Source: Hyphomicrobiales bacterium
Lineage (GTDB): Bacteria; Pseudomonadota; Alphaproteobacteria; Rhizobiales; Rhizobiaceae
Assembly: GCA_900473915.1 (NCBI GenBank)
Contig: UCNG01000006.1
Coordinates: 124,001 to 188,000 of the forward strand
DNA length: 64,000 bases
Direction of reading: 5' to 3'
In this document: piece by piece, positions 51,950 to 60,616 of the stretch
Numbering within the stretch: the first letter of the stretch is position 1
How the letters are laid out: every line of letters begins with the position of its first letter
Position numbers and translations under genes: made by a program
Notes under the pieces: model-generated
Told to the model about the DNA's origin: nothing
Databases searched by the model: none
What the model saw: only the letters and a program-made list of their open reading frames with translations

Positions 51950-52351
51950 ATGCCCCTGAAACCTGTCATTATTCTGGATGAAACCCTGCCTACCGGCCTA
52001 AAGGCCAACTTCGCTGCTGTACTGGGCATGAGCTTGGGGCGGCTTTGTCCTGACCTCATCGGCGCCGACACGCCCACGCAAAGCGGCGAGACGCTGGCCG
52101 GGATCACGACAGTCGCGCTACCAATCCTCGGTGCCCGGGCGACCGACCTGCCGGCGCTGTTTGCAGCCGCTGCCGAATTGCCGGTGAAGCTCGCTTACAT
52201 GCGCGCGGCCTTCGAAGCCCGCGATTATGCTGACTATACAAACCGCATCGCCGCCGCGCCGCTGACCGGCCACGCTCCGCAGGCGATCCTCCTGGCGGGG
52301 CCGCGAAAGGCTGTGGACCGGATTTGCGGCAGCCTGCCGCTCCTGCGCTGA
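51950..52351 (+). CDS. DUF2000 family protein
   Basis: A 133-residue cytosolic protein that opens PVIILDETLPTGLKANFAAV, the DUF2000 start, and ends CGSLPLLR, with LPKLPV-type mid-part LPVKLAYMRAAFEARDYADY. AAAGGA lies 9 bases before the ATG at 51950. Structure and reaction are unknown; the fold is thought to resemble peptidyl-tRNA hydrolase 2. It is the partner gene of the AraC regulator just upstream. The downstream 600 bases are gene-poor. Confidence 0.8.
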   Translation: MPLKPVIILDETLPTGLKANFAAVLGMSLGRLCPDLIGADTPTQSGETLAGITTVALPILGARATDLPALFAAAAELPVKLAYMRAAFEARDYADYTNRIAAAPLTGHAPQAILLAGPRKAVDRICGSLPLLR

Positions 52352-52978
52352 TGCGCGACGTGAAATGCCTCACGCCATACGGTCAGAAGGGGTTTTGAAG
52401 GTCATCATACGCGAGGCGGTAATACGGGATGATTGTCAACATTCGACCGCATGACCTTCGCGAAATCCACGAAGGCCAGCAGTCCTGGCGCTTTCAACTC
52501 TTTCAGACGAGCGCTTGCGCCTAGCTATCGACGCGTAGCGCTCGCTGCTTCATGTCGGTCCCAGCAATCACCAAGTTCCTTTGACAGTTTGTGCTTCATG
52601 ATACGCTGGCTGGGCGTGCGCTCAAACTCGTCGATCACCGCGATGTGACGGTTGGTCTCCGTGACATTATCGAATTGCCTCTCGAGACGATCCTACCCCC
52701 CGTTCTCATTCAATTTCGACGTTATCCGAAGCGGATTGTTGCCGCGGATAAATGCAACCCACTAAAAGTTGTATAATCGCCACACCCAGCCCATTGCTTT
52801 TTCCGATTACTGTTTATATGAGGTCTGCGATTTCTCCCCCTAAAAGGGGGGATAAACCAACGCATTTCAGGAACATGTTCAGGCTCGGTTCATCTTAGGT
52901 GTTCCAAGAGCCGTTAGGGAACTGGAGCCTCTTTGAGGCGCCGGTTGATCGCATCACGTTAATCACTATGAGCTCAGA
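52352..52978. other. 627-base gene-poor region
   Basis: Between the DUF2000 gene and the next coding region there is no intact gene. The stretch contains a decayed minus-strand acyl-CoA-ligase end (52525-52692), an AT-richer part from about 52770, and a small GC hairpin CCCCC-TAAAA-GGGGG at 52836-52850. The last 150 bases must hold the promoter for the zinc-ribbon/glycosyltransferase locus, but I could not settle on a -35/-10 pair. Confidence 0.6.
52525..52692 (-). pseudogene. C-terminal remnant of an AMP-forming acyl-CoA ligase
   Basis: A 55-codon open stretch bounded by stop codons reads, on the minus strand, HIAVIDEFERTPSQRIMKHK, then LSKELGDCWDRHEA. This matches the end of CaiC-type acyl-CoA ligases, which carry a TPTxKVxKxxL motif with the catalytic-domain lysine and a closing WDRE. 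Everything upstream is lost or scrambled. It indicates an eroded catabolic gene at this junction. The call rests on motif memory, not on an alignment. Confidence 0.5.
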
Positions 52979-53085
52979 ATGACTCTTCCTACGACTGGCC
53001 ACGAACGTCTGGCACATGGCGGGTTCGCCACCCCCGAGCAACTTGCCAACCAGATCCGCGCCGTCTGGCGCGAAAATGGCCTGAC

Positions 53086-54327
53086 GTGGAAACCACAGCC
53101 CGCTGGTTTCCACGAATGCCCGCACATCTGGACGAGATATTCGGCCTGCTATTCAATACGGACGCCAACGGCCATGTCGATGCAATTCTATTTGCCGATG
53201 AGCGCCGTTCGTCGCCTCTGCATAACATTCGCGATTTTGTCGGCTCGCTTCAGTCACCGCTTATAGACCTTAAAGGACGTGCCGGGGACTTTGCTGACGC
53301 GCATTTCGACCTGCAGGAGCCCCGGACCTGGGCGGAAACTGCCCGGCGTGTCCTCAAGTTTCGCCAGCAGCGGGACGCACTGCCGCCACAGTTCCGTCAG
53401 TCGGTCGACGCCGAGATTCAGTTGCTGGCGCATATGTATGTTTCGAACAAAGAACTGCGAGCAATGCGCTATCCGCTAGCGCCGGAAGCCATCTGCTATC
53501 CGGGGTTCTATTCGGCCGGGAAGATCGTTCCGCTTGCCGAAAGCCTTGTGTTGCGCGGGTTCCTCAAAAGGCGCTTCTTCGACCGGTTGCACGAGTGCCC
53601 AAGCTGCCATTCGCGCCGTCTGTCCGTCCGTGAGGAATGCCCGTCCTGCCGTTCGGCCGATCTGCGCCAAAGCCCGCTCATTCATCATTTTCATTGCGCG
53701 ACCATATTGCCGCAAGAGCAATTCCGGCAGGGAATGTCGCTGGTCTGCCCCAAATGCCAGCGTCAGCTTCGCAACTACGGGAAAGACTATGATCGCCCGG
53801 GCGAAGCGTATACGTGCAACACCTGTGAAGCTACGTCGTCTGAAGTCGAGGTCGGATTCGTCTGCCTGGATTGCAATGCCCGCACGAATGGGGAGGCAAT
53901 CAAGCAAGTCGATCTCCACAGCTATCTCCTGACGGATGCCGGAGCGGCATTTCTGGAGGGCAGGCATTCCGCGATCGGCTCTTCGTTGCCAGCCCCGCTG
54001 CAAAGAGAGATCGACCGCATCAATGCGTCCGCAGGTGCGAATGCAGCCCTGGCCGAAATTCGGTTCGCCGATGGCGAGCAGGTAATCTCGGTCAATGGCC
54101 GCCCCACATTCGACAAGTCCCGGGATCTGTTTTTCGAGAACTTGCGTAACCGACTGGGTGTTGCTGCTTCGCTCTTTGTAGATGGCGATATGGCCTATCT
54201 TCTGGCTGAACGCTTTGACACGGCCCTTGAGCGCGAATTGCAGGAAACCGTGAGAAGCAGTGGGGAAATCCTCCGTGTCAAACTGTCTCCCGTGCTGACG
54301 GTGAAACAACGTCTCGGAAGAGCCTGA
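53086..54327 (+). CDS. TackOD1-like zinc-ribbon protein
   Basis: A 413-residue soluble protein with five CxxC pairs: Cys171/174, 185/188, 221/224, 244/247 and 260/263, in ribbon-like settings (HECPSCHSRRLSV, EECPSCRSADLR, VCPKCQRQLRNYGKDYDRPG and others) with histidines in LIHHFHC between them. This matches the TackOD1 output domain. Residues 280-413 form a second region with no motif I recognise. The start is uncertain: the GTG at 53086 has no good ribosome-binding site, and a coding-looking stretch in another frame begins at 52979. The gene is followed 2 bases later by a processive glycosyltransferase and then a HlyD-like adaptor, so it is probably a regulatory component of that glycan system. 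Confidence 0.7.
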   Translation: METTARWFPRMPAHLDEIFGLLFNTDANGHVDAILFADERRSSPLHNIRDFVGSLQSPLIDLKGRAGDFADAHFDLQEPRTWAETARRVLKFRQQRDALPPQFRQSVDAEIQLLAHMYVSNKELRAMRYPLAPEAICYPGFYSAGKIVPLAESLVLRGFLKRRFFDRLHECPSCHSRRLSVREECPSCRSADLRQSPLIHHFHCATILPQEQFRQGMSLVCPKCQRQLRNYGKDYDRPGEAYTCNTCEATSSEVEVGFVCLDCNARTNGEAIKQVDLHSYLLTDAGAAFLEGRHSAIGSSLPAPLQREIDRINASAGANAALAEIRFADGEQVISVNGRPTFDKSRDLFFENLRNRLGVAASLFVDGDMAYLLAERFDTALERELQETVRSSGEILRVKLSPVLTVKQRLGRA

Positions 54328-54329
54328 TC

Positions 54330-55610
54330 GTGAACACGCTGGAACTGGGCTTCGCATTTCTGCTGAGCCAGACGACCCTTAGTATCATGTCGGTCTTCTG
54401 GTACACGTTGATCTTCGAATTTCCGCGCTACATCCTGCCATTTCTCGTGGCGGGGATGGCCATGCGTTCTCCGGATATCGAAGCGCTGATTGATGAAGAC
54501 GGCACGGCCAGTGAGCATCCGAGCGTCAGCGTCATTCTCGTCGGGCATAACGAGGAGGATGCGCTTGAGGCTTGCGTCCGCTCCCTGCACGAGCAGTCCC
54601 TACACAATTTTGAGATTGTGATCGTCAGCGACGGTTCTACCGACCGCATGGTCGAGGTTGCCCAATCCCTCGTCAAACAGGGACTGGCAACGAAAGTGCT
54701 TTCGACCAGTCTGCGTGGCGGCAAGTCCAGCGGCATCAATCTGGCCTGCGCCTACGCTTCGGGCGATATCATAATCAATGTCGACTGTGACTGTTCGTTC
54801 GACCGATACGCATTCGAATATCTGCTCAGACCGTTTTCTGATCCTGCCGTGGGCGCTGTCTGCGGGGATATCGCGCCTCGCAACAGCGATGCGAGTATCA
54901 TCAGCCAGTTTCAGGAAATCGAGTATCTGCAATCGATCGCGGTCGGCAAGCGCATTGCCAGTGCGGTCAATCAGGTCGTTTGTGCATCGGGCGCCTTCAG
55001 CGCTTTCCGGCGCAAGGCTCTGGACGACATCCATGGCTTTGATGTCGGCGGCGGAGAAGATCTCGATACGACAATCAGGCTTCGCCTGAAGGGGTGGCGG
55101 ATCGAATACGCCCCCGAGGCAGTGTGTTATACCGATGTGCCCACGACGGTTTATCAATATATACGGCAACGCTTGCGGTGGGAGCGCGATGCAATCTGGA
55201 TTCGCTATCGCAAGCACGTTCAATTGATGAACCCGCTATCGCCCGCATTCCGCATCACGGAGGCCGTTCATCAGTGGGATTTCCTGCTCTTTAACGTCGC
55301 GGGAGCTTTTATCTTCCCGGTTTATCTGGTCTGGCTTTTCATTCAGTACGGAGCCTTCACACCGGCAATCCTGATTGCGATGCAGATCGGCCTGCTGGCT
55401 ATCGACGTGCTCATTCTGGCGGCTTCCGCCTGGTGTACTGGTCGCCATGTGTTCCTGCGCAACCTCTTGTTCCTGCCGGGTTATTCCCTGTTCATGACCT
55501 ATGTCATGCGCCCCGTCAGGCTCATTGCCTATATCGACGAATGGGTGTTCTCCGGCTCTCACCGTGACAATTACACACCGGTGAAAGTCCGCATGCAACG
55601 TCCCTGGTAA
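54330..55610 (+). CDS. processive glycosyltransferase family 2 (cellulose/hyaluronan synthase-like)
   Basis: A 426-residue membrane glycosyltransferase. An N-terminal helix region (about residues 10-45) is followed by the GT2 domain, with all processive-synthase motifs: Asp101 (VSDGSTDR), Asp152-x-Asp154 (NVDCDCS), Glu243-Asp244 (GGGEDLDTT) and Gln280-RLRW284 (IRQRLRWER). Three or more helices follow between about residues 310 and 400 and form the polymer channel. The GTG at 54330 has GGAAGAG about 8 bases upstream. It lies 2 bases after the zinc-ribbon gene and 14 bases before a HlyD-like adaptor gene. It is a synthase for an unknown exopolysaccharide. No PilZ domain is fused, so regulation must come from a partner. 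Confidence 0.9.
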   Translation: MNTLELGFAFLLSQTTLSIMSVFWYTLIFEFPRYILPFLVAGMAMRSPDIEALIDEDGTASEHPSVSVILVGHNEEDALEACVRSLHEQSLHNFEIVIVSDGSTDRMVEVAQSLVKQGLATKVLSTSLRGGKSSGINLACAYASGDIIINVDCDCSFDRYAFEYLLRPFSDPAVGAVCGDIAPRNSDASIISQFQEIEYLQSIAVGKRIASAVNQVVCASGAFSAFRRKALDDIHGFDVGGGEDLDTTIRLRLKGWRIEYAPEAVCYTDVPTTVYQYIRQRLRWERDAIWIRYRKHVQLMNPLSPAFRITEAVHQWDFLLFNVAGAFIFPVYLVWLFIQYGAFTPAILIAMQIGLLAIDVLILAASAWCTGRHVFLRNLLFLPGYSLFMTYVMRPVRLIAYIDEWVFSGSHRDNYTPVKVRMQRPW

Positions 55611-55624
55611 AAACGGAAAATCAA

Positions 55625-56635
55625 GTGAAACGTCTACGCAAACAAACTCGCATCGATGTTCTCGATGCTCAGAAGCGCTCGTCGTCCGGAAAACTCGGGC
55701 GTATGATCTATCTCGGCCTGGTCTTCGTTTTTCTGGGTTCGCTCGCCTATTACCTCATCGGCAACATGTTCGTCCTGTCTATCGACGGAACTGTGTTGAA
55801 GGAGCGCTACCTGGTTAGCGCCAATTATCCTGGCAAGGTGACAGAGGTTTTTGTCAAGGAAGGTGACGAAGTGCAGGCCGGCACGCAGCTTGCTCGCATC
55901 GAGTCATTCGAGATGATTCAGGAACTCGCCAATATCGCTTTCCGGGACAGCGATCTCGCTATTCGCGAGGGTCAGCTTCAGGGCAAGCTGGCCTCCATCG
56001 CCGCGGTCTTTCCTCTGGCTGAGCGCACCGCACGCGAGACGAAAGGCACTTCCAGCCAGTTCGACACCATCTCGGGGAAAGGCATCGTGTCTTCGCTTGC
56101 CAAGGACGATGCGCTTCGCAACAGCCTGCAAGCCGCTGAACGCGTTGCCCAGTTGCAAAGCGAAAAGGCAGCGACTGAGAACGAACTGAAGCTGCTTCAG
56201 CAATCGCGTGCGATCTATCGTCAGGCGATGGACAAGCTGAATGGAATTTATGACCAGGGTTTCCTGCGCGCCAGCATGGCTGGAACCGTGGGCGCCAAGG
56301 TGCCGCTTCCCGGCCAGGTGGTGAAGTTCAGCGACGAACTTATGCAGATCAATGGCGGAGAGTCCTATATTCTCGCCTACCTGCCGGACGAATATCTGTT
56401 CAACGTCCGCAAGGGCATGACCGTGAATGTTTCCGGGGGAGCGCAGTCTGCCAAGGGTGAAATCGAAACTATATTGACCGTTGCCGATGCCCTGCCCGCG
56501 GAGTTCCAGAACATGTTCCGTCCGCGTGACCGGTCCCGGCTGATCCGCATCGCGCTTGAGAACGAAAATCCCTTCGCAGTATCCCAGAAAGTAACGATTT
56601 CCGGCTGCGCTTTCGGATATTGCTGGGCCAAATAG
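55625..56635 (+). CDS. HlyD-like membrane-fusion/adaptor protein of the glycan locus
   Basis: A 336-residue protein with a basic cytoplasmic head (MKRLRKQTRIDVLDAQKRSS), one membrane helix about residues 28-50, and the HlyD/biotinyl-lipoyl beginning VSANYPGKVTEVFVKEGDEV (about residues 64-83). A coiled coil runs about residues 95-200, and MAGTVGAKVPLPGQVVKFSD forms the returning lipoyl strand. The GTG at 55625 is used. It resembles the periplasmic part of Alg44-type export proteins. With the synthase before it, it would guide a polymer through the periplasm; no outer-membrane component is in the window. Confidence 0.87.
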   Translation: MKRLRKQTRIDVLDAQKRSSSGKLGRMIYLGLVFVFLGSLAYYLIGNMFVLSIDGTVLKERYLVSANYPGKVTEVFVKEGDEVQAGTQLARIESFEMIQELANIAFRDSDLAIREGQLQGKLASIAAVFPLAERTARETKGTSSQFDTISGKGIVSSLAKDDALRNSLQAAERVAQLQSEKAATENELKLLQQSRAIYRQAMDKLNGIYDQGFLRASMAGTVGAKVPLPGQVVKFSDELMQINGGESYILAYLPDEYLFNVRKGMTVNVSGGAQSAKGEIETILTVADALPAEFQNMFRPRDRSRLIRIALENENPFAVSQKVTISGCAFGYCWAK

Positions 56636-56946
56636 CAGTTACAATCTGCCGCTTTCCATAGCAACTGTGCCGACGCGACGGGTTCGTTCGCCGAGGCACG
56701 GTTGCCAGGAGATACTGTTTGACAGCTTGACTTGATCATTTCTGCGCAATCAGGAACCTGCTTGCCTCTATTACGAAAAGTTATTATTTCAGATCGTCCC
56801 AGAGCGGTTCTTTTAACAGAATCGACAGAACCGCTCTAACTATTTGTTTTGTCGCATTTTCCAACGCAAAACCGTTTCACACTTTTGCTGGAAATGCTCT
56901 CGTTTCAATGAAAGCCGCGTGAACTTTGCCGGAACAGAATTCGAGA
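56636..56946. other. intergenic region with the dispersed repeat
   Basis: The 311 bases between the adaptor gene and the siderophore ATPase gene contain no coding sense. They hold the full repeat copy at 56801-56900. The AT-rich part just before (about 56755-56795) may hold a promoter, but no convincing iron box was seen here. Confidence 0.6.
56801..56900. repeat. dispersed hairpin-plus-tail repeat, full copy B
   Basis: The stem AGAGCGGTTC/GAACCGCTCT (17-base loop) is followed by CTAACTATTTGTTTTGTCGC, ATTTTCCAACGCAAAACC, GTTTCACACTTTTGCTGG and AAATGCTCT. The tail matches copy A at 39587-39650 closely while the stem sequence differs. This is the mark of a repeat family in which hairpin pairing, not stem sequence, is conserved. 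It may terminate the upstream glycan operon. Confidence 0.7.
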
Positions 56947-57765
56947 ATGGAGACGCAGCCGGCGGTCATTCAGGTCAACGATTTATCCGTCGACTATGAC
57001 GGTTCGCCTGCGCTGACATCCGTTGACGTTTCCGTCAGCGCCGGTCGGATAACCGCGATATGCGGCGCCAACGGTTCGGGCAAAAGCACATTGTTGCGCT
57101 GCATGGCGCGCCTGCAAAAGCCTTCGCGCGGCGTAGTGCTTTTTGAGGGGCATGACATAAGCCGCATGCGCCGCAACGAACTCGCCAGAAAGGTCGCGGT
57201 GCTGGGGCAGATGCCCGAAGTTCCTGCGGACCTTACGGTCGAGGAACTCGTTGAAAATGGCCGCCATCCCCACCGGGGATTGCTCTCGCGTCTTGGGCAG
57301 GCGGATCGGGCCATAATCGCGCAGTCGATTGCACAGGTCGGTCTGGAGAATCTTCGGCACCGGCAGGTCGCTTCACTGTCGGGTGGTGAGCGGCAGCGAG
57401 CCTGGGTGGCTCTTGCGCTCGCGCAGAACCCTTCGGTGCTCTTCCTTGATGAGCCGACGAACTTTCTCGATATCCGCCATCAGTCCGAGCTGCTCACACT
57501 TCTGAAAAAGCTGAACAAAGAGCGCAACCTCACCATCATTGCCGTGCTCCACGATCTCAATCAGGTATTGGAACTGGCGGACGATGTCATTTTGATGCGC
57601 AAGGGACAGCTTATGGCCTCGGGCACCCCGCAAAACGTTCTGACGAAACAGCACCTCAAGCAAGCCTTCGAGTTCGACATGGACGTTATCGCTCATCCGG
57701 TCCTGCCGATCTCCTTCTGCCTGCCGCGCTGGATTGTCGATGATCACGATCAGGCCGCGCGATGA
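56947..57765 (+). CDS. iron-siderophore ABC transporter ATP-binding protein (FhuC/FecE-like)
   Basis: A 272-residue ABC ATPase of the iron-chelate importer group. It has GANGSGKST (Walker A, about residues 43-51), VAVLGQMPEVPADLTVEELV (Q-loop region), LSGGERQRAWVALAL, VLFLDEPTNFLD and the switch histidine in AVLHDLNQVL. The ATG at 56947 gives the family start; a TTG at 56926 is in frame. The stop overlaps the start of the fused permease gene by 4 bases. It powers uptake of a ferric siderophore with the permease at 57762 and the binding protein at 59750. Confidence 0.92.
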   Translation: METQPAVIQVNDLSVDYDGSPALTSVDVSVSAGRITAICGANGSGKSTLLRCMARLQKPSRGVVLFEGHDISRMRRNELARKVAVLGQMPEVPADLTVEELVENGRHPHRGLLSRLGQADRAIIAQSIAQVGLENLRHRQVASLSGGERQRAWVALALAQNPSVLFLDEPTNFLDIRHQSELLTLLKKLNKERNLTIIAVLHDLNQVLELADDVILMRKGQLMASGTPQNVLTKQHLKQAFEFDMDVIAHPVLPISFCLPRWIVDDHDQAAR

Positions 57766-59741
57766 CGCCACGGCATGCCGTCGCGGAAGCCGCGAAGCCA
57801 AGGATCCATGTTTTCAGCCTTTTCATACTGGCGACAGTGCTCCTGCTGGGGCTGATTATCGCCGAACTTGTCGTCGGCAGCGGCAACATCGCGCTCTCCG
57901 ATGTTTTGCAGGCGCCATCGCGTCCGCATTCGCTGCCGCAGATCATTATCGAAACCATCCGCCTGCCGAGGGCTCTTGCCGCCGTTCTGGTCGGCGCCGC
58001 ACTCGCGGCAGCAGGTACGGTCATGCAGACGGTGTTGCGGAATCCCCTTGCCGCACCTGACATCCTGGCTGTGACCAGCGGTGCGCAACTGGCTCTCATC
58101 GTTGCAAGCCTGTTGCTTCCATTCGCTTTTCCGGGTTTTCTCGCGACCATCCTCGGTGGAGCCATCGGCGGCGGTCTCTGTCTTCTGGTGGGTGGCGGAT
58201 TGCGTGCGCAGCCGGTCCGGCTTGCGCTCGCTGGGGTAGCTATCTCCCTCGCTTTCTCAGCGCTGTCATCCGCGATTGTTCTTATGGCCGACGATCGGGC
58301 ATCGGGCGTTCTTCTATGGTCGTCAGGTCTTCTGGAGCAATCCGGCTGGACCAAGGTTGCTTCACTGGCGCCCGCAATATTGGGCGGAATATTGTTGCTT
58401 GCCCTTTTGGGACGGCAGTTCGACGTGATGGCGCTCGGCAATGATATGGCCTCGGGCCTCGGATTGGGGAAAGCACCCGCCATTATCGGTTTGCTGGCTA
58501 CGGTTGTTCTTTCCGGCGCCGCGGTTTCCATTGCGGGACCGATTGGCTTCATTGGCCTTGCGGTCCCGAATTTCCTGCGGGCCGTGGGTTTCCACAAACA
58601 TGGTATGCTGCTGCCCGCCGCTGGCCTTCTGGGGGCAATCGCACTTCTCGCAGCCGATGTTTCAGCGCAACTGTTGAGCAATAATGGCACGATCATTCCA
58701 ACCGGCGTTCTTGCCGCCTGTCTCGCGGCCCCTGTCCTCATTCTGGTTCTGCGCAGGATCAAGGGGGAGATGCGCACGCGCGCAAACGTCGTTTCGGAAA
58801 AGGTTCTGTTTCAGCGGAAAACTGTGCTCTATTCTGCTCTCGTCGGAATGATGCTGGCGGCTTTCCTGCTCGGCCTGCTCTTCGGCGATGGAGTTGCCGG
58901 TTGGCAAACCGATTGGGACACCGTCTCCGCACTGCGTATGCCCCGCGTGTTGATTGCCATGGGAGCGGGAGCGTTGCTGGCATGCGCCGGCCTGCTGCTT
59001 CAGCTCGTCACACGCAATCCGCTTTCAGGTCCGGAAACTCTGGGCTTGTCGCAAGGGGCAGCGCTTGCCGGACTTGCCGGCCTTTTGATCGGTGTCGTGC
59101 CCGGCAGCCCGCAATTCGCGCTTCTCGCGGTGCTTGGGGCAGGTCTGGTCGTCTTGTGCATTTCCCTCCTTTCGGCCCGCATGTCGCCGGAGCGCACGGC
59201 GCTGACCGGCATCGCGGTTGCCGCCAGTCTCTCCGCAGTCAGCACCATCATTGTCATTGAAGCCAAATTACAGGTCGCGGAAGCGCTTTCCTGGCTGGCA
59301 GGGTCCACGCATGGGCGCAACTGGCAGGATGTGACGGCGCTCGCACCCTGGCTCGTCCTCATTCCGTTGATGATGGTGCTGGCAAGGCGGTTCGATATTC
59401 TGGCGATGGGGCGGGATGAAGCGGAATCCCTCGGTCTCAATACAATGTCCGCCCGCCTCTGGACGATGCTTTTGGCCTCGCTGGCGGTGGCCGGTGCCGT
59501 GGCGACGGTCGGTGCAATAGGCTTCGTGGGGTTGATAGCGCCGCATGCTGCCCGTTTGTGCGCTGGCGCGCGCTATCGCCAGCTCGTGCCGGTTACAGCC
59601 CTTGTGGGAGCCATTCTCACCGCTTTCGCGGATATGTTCGGAAGGACGCTTATCGCACCGCAGGAAATTCCGGCAGGGATCGTTACCGCCTTCATCGGCG
59701 CGCCTTTGTTCATTCTATTGATGCGCCGTCAATCGCGTTGA
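57762..59741 (+). CDS. iron-siderophore ABC permease, fused double FecCD (FhuB-like)
   Basis: A 659-residue permease made of two FecCD halves in one chain, the FhuB arrangement (FhuB is about 660 residues). The halves are about residues 1-335 and 345-659. Each carries a family signature: RLPRALAAVLVGAALAAAGT with RNPLAAPDILAVTSGAQLAL, and RMPRVLIAMGAGALLACAGL with RNPLSGPETLGLSQGAALAG. About 20 helices are expected. It starts inside the ATPase stop (ATGA) and ends 8 bases from the stop of the convergent binding-protein gene. It imports a ferric hydroxamate-type siderophore, inferred from the fused form. Confidence 0.92.
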   Translation: MTPRHAVAEAAKPRIHVFSLFILATVLLLGLIIAELVVGSGNIALSDVLQAPSRPHSLPQIIIETIRLPRALAAVLVGAALAAAGTVMQTVLRNPLAAPDILAVTSGAQLALIVASLLLPFAFPGFLATILGGAIGGGLCLLVGGGLRAQPVRLALAGVAISLAFSALSSAIVLMADDRASGVLLWSSGLLEQSGWTKVASLAPAILGGILLLALLGRQFDVMALGNDMASGLGLGKAPAIIGLLATVVLSGAAVSIAGPIGFIGLAVPNFLRAVGFHKHGMLLPAAGLLGAIALLAADVSAQLLSNNGTIIPTGVLAACLAAPVLILVLRRIKGEMRTRANVVSEKVLFQRKTVLYSALVGMMLAAFLLGLLFGDGVAGWQTDWDTVSALRMPRVLIAMGAGALLACAGLLLQLVTRNPLSGPETLGLSQGAALAGLAGLLIGVVPGSPQFALLAVLGAGLVVLCISLLSARMSPERTALTGIAVAASLSAVSTIIVIEAKLQVAEALSWLAGSTHGRNWQDVTALAPWLVLIPLMMVLARRFDILAMGRDEAESLGLNTMSARLWTMLLASLAVAGAVATVGAIGFVGLIAPHAARLCAGARYRQLVPVTALVGAILTAFADMFGRTLIAPQEIPAGIVTAFIGAPLFILLMRRQSR

Positions 59742-59749
59742 CCGCCCCT

Positions 59750-60616
59750 TCAGATGGGCAAAGCGCTTTCCAGCCGGTCAAGCAGACGCAACATCGACCG
59801 TGTGGAGCCGAAGGGCCAGATATCGGGGCCGACAGCGTGCACCTGATTGCTCGCGACCATCGGCAGGACCGGCCAAAGGGCACTTTCCGTCAACTCGCGC
59901 GGCGGCTCATCGCCAAGAAGGCAGAGATGCGTGTCGGCGCCCAGCGTGGCGAGATCTTCCAGCCCCAATGTCGTAAAGCCGAAGGACTGGCTGCCCAGAT
60001 CGACAGCCGGTGAAAATCCGGATTTCGCCAGCGTCATCATCACAGCGGAATTGGTTGTGAAGACGCGCAGACGGGCAACCCCCGGCAATGGCTGCGCGAT
60101 AACGATCCTCGTTTCCTGCGGCGAGCGCTTCGCCCTCGCAGCGGAAAGACGGTCTACAAAAGAGACCCATTCCTTACGCGCTTCCGCATCCCGCCCGACC
60201 GCCTTGCCAGCGGTCGATAACCCGGCTTCCATGTTGCTGTAGAAATCGGACTTCTCGGAACCCGTATCGATCAGCAAGGTTGGCGAAATTTCGTTCAGGC
60301 GAGCCGCAATGGCGCCATGGCGCAGCGCGGACGTGATAATAAGATCGGGCTTCAGCCGCATCAGGGCTTCAAGGCTTGGCTGCTGACGTCCGCCGACATC
60401 GACCGCTTCGGAAAGCTTACCGTTCTCAATGTTCACCCATTGGCGATATCCCGCCAGATCGGCAACACCGACCGGGACAATATCGAGCGAGAGAAGAATC
60501 TCGGTCGCAGCCCATTCGAGCGTTACAATTTTCAACGGCTCCGCACGGGCGACAGAAGTGAGGGCAGCCATGGCGGCCCCCACAAGAATATCACGCCGCG
60601 AAAAAACTGTTACCAT
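59750..60616 (-). CDS. iron-siderophore ABC substrate-binding protein (FhuD-like)
   Basis: A 288-residue periplasmic protein of the FhuD/BtuF class. The start MVTVFSRRDILVGAAMAALT has a twin-arginine pair and a hydrophobic stretch, so the folded protein may leave by Tat. The opening PLKIVTLEWAATEILLSLDI and LMRLKPDLIITSALRHG are typical of the class. I start at the ATG at 60616, which overlaps the TonB-receptor stop (ATGGTAA), so the two are translationally coupled. It hands the ferric siderophore to the permease encoded on the opposite strand. Ligand identity is unknown. Confidence 0.9.
   Translation of the reverse strand: MVTVFSRRDILVGAAMAALTSVARAEPLKIVTLEWAATEILLSLDIVPVGVADLAGYRQWVNIENGKLSEAVDVGGRQQPSLEALMRLKPDLIITSALRHGAIAARLNEISPTLLIDTGSEKSDFYSNMEAGLSTAGKAVGRDAEARKEWVSFVDRLSAARAKRSPQETRIVIAQPLPGVARLRVFTTNSAVMMTLAKSGFSPAVDLGSQSFGFTTLGLEDLATLGADTHLCLLGDEPPRELTESALWPVLPMVASNQVHAVGPDIWPFGSTRSMLRLLDRLESALPI

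Noticed and set aside
52836-52850. CCCCC-TAAAA-GGGGG hairpin as a terminator or riboswitch
   Set aside because: A 5-base stem without T-run and no upstream gene that needs a terminator. Too little to call.
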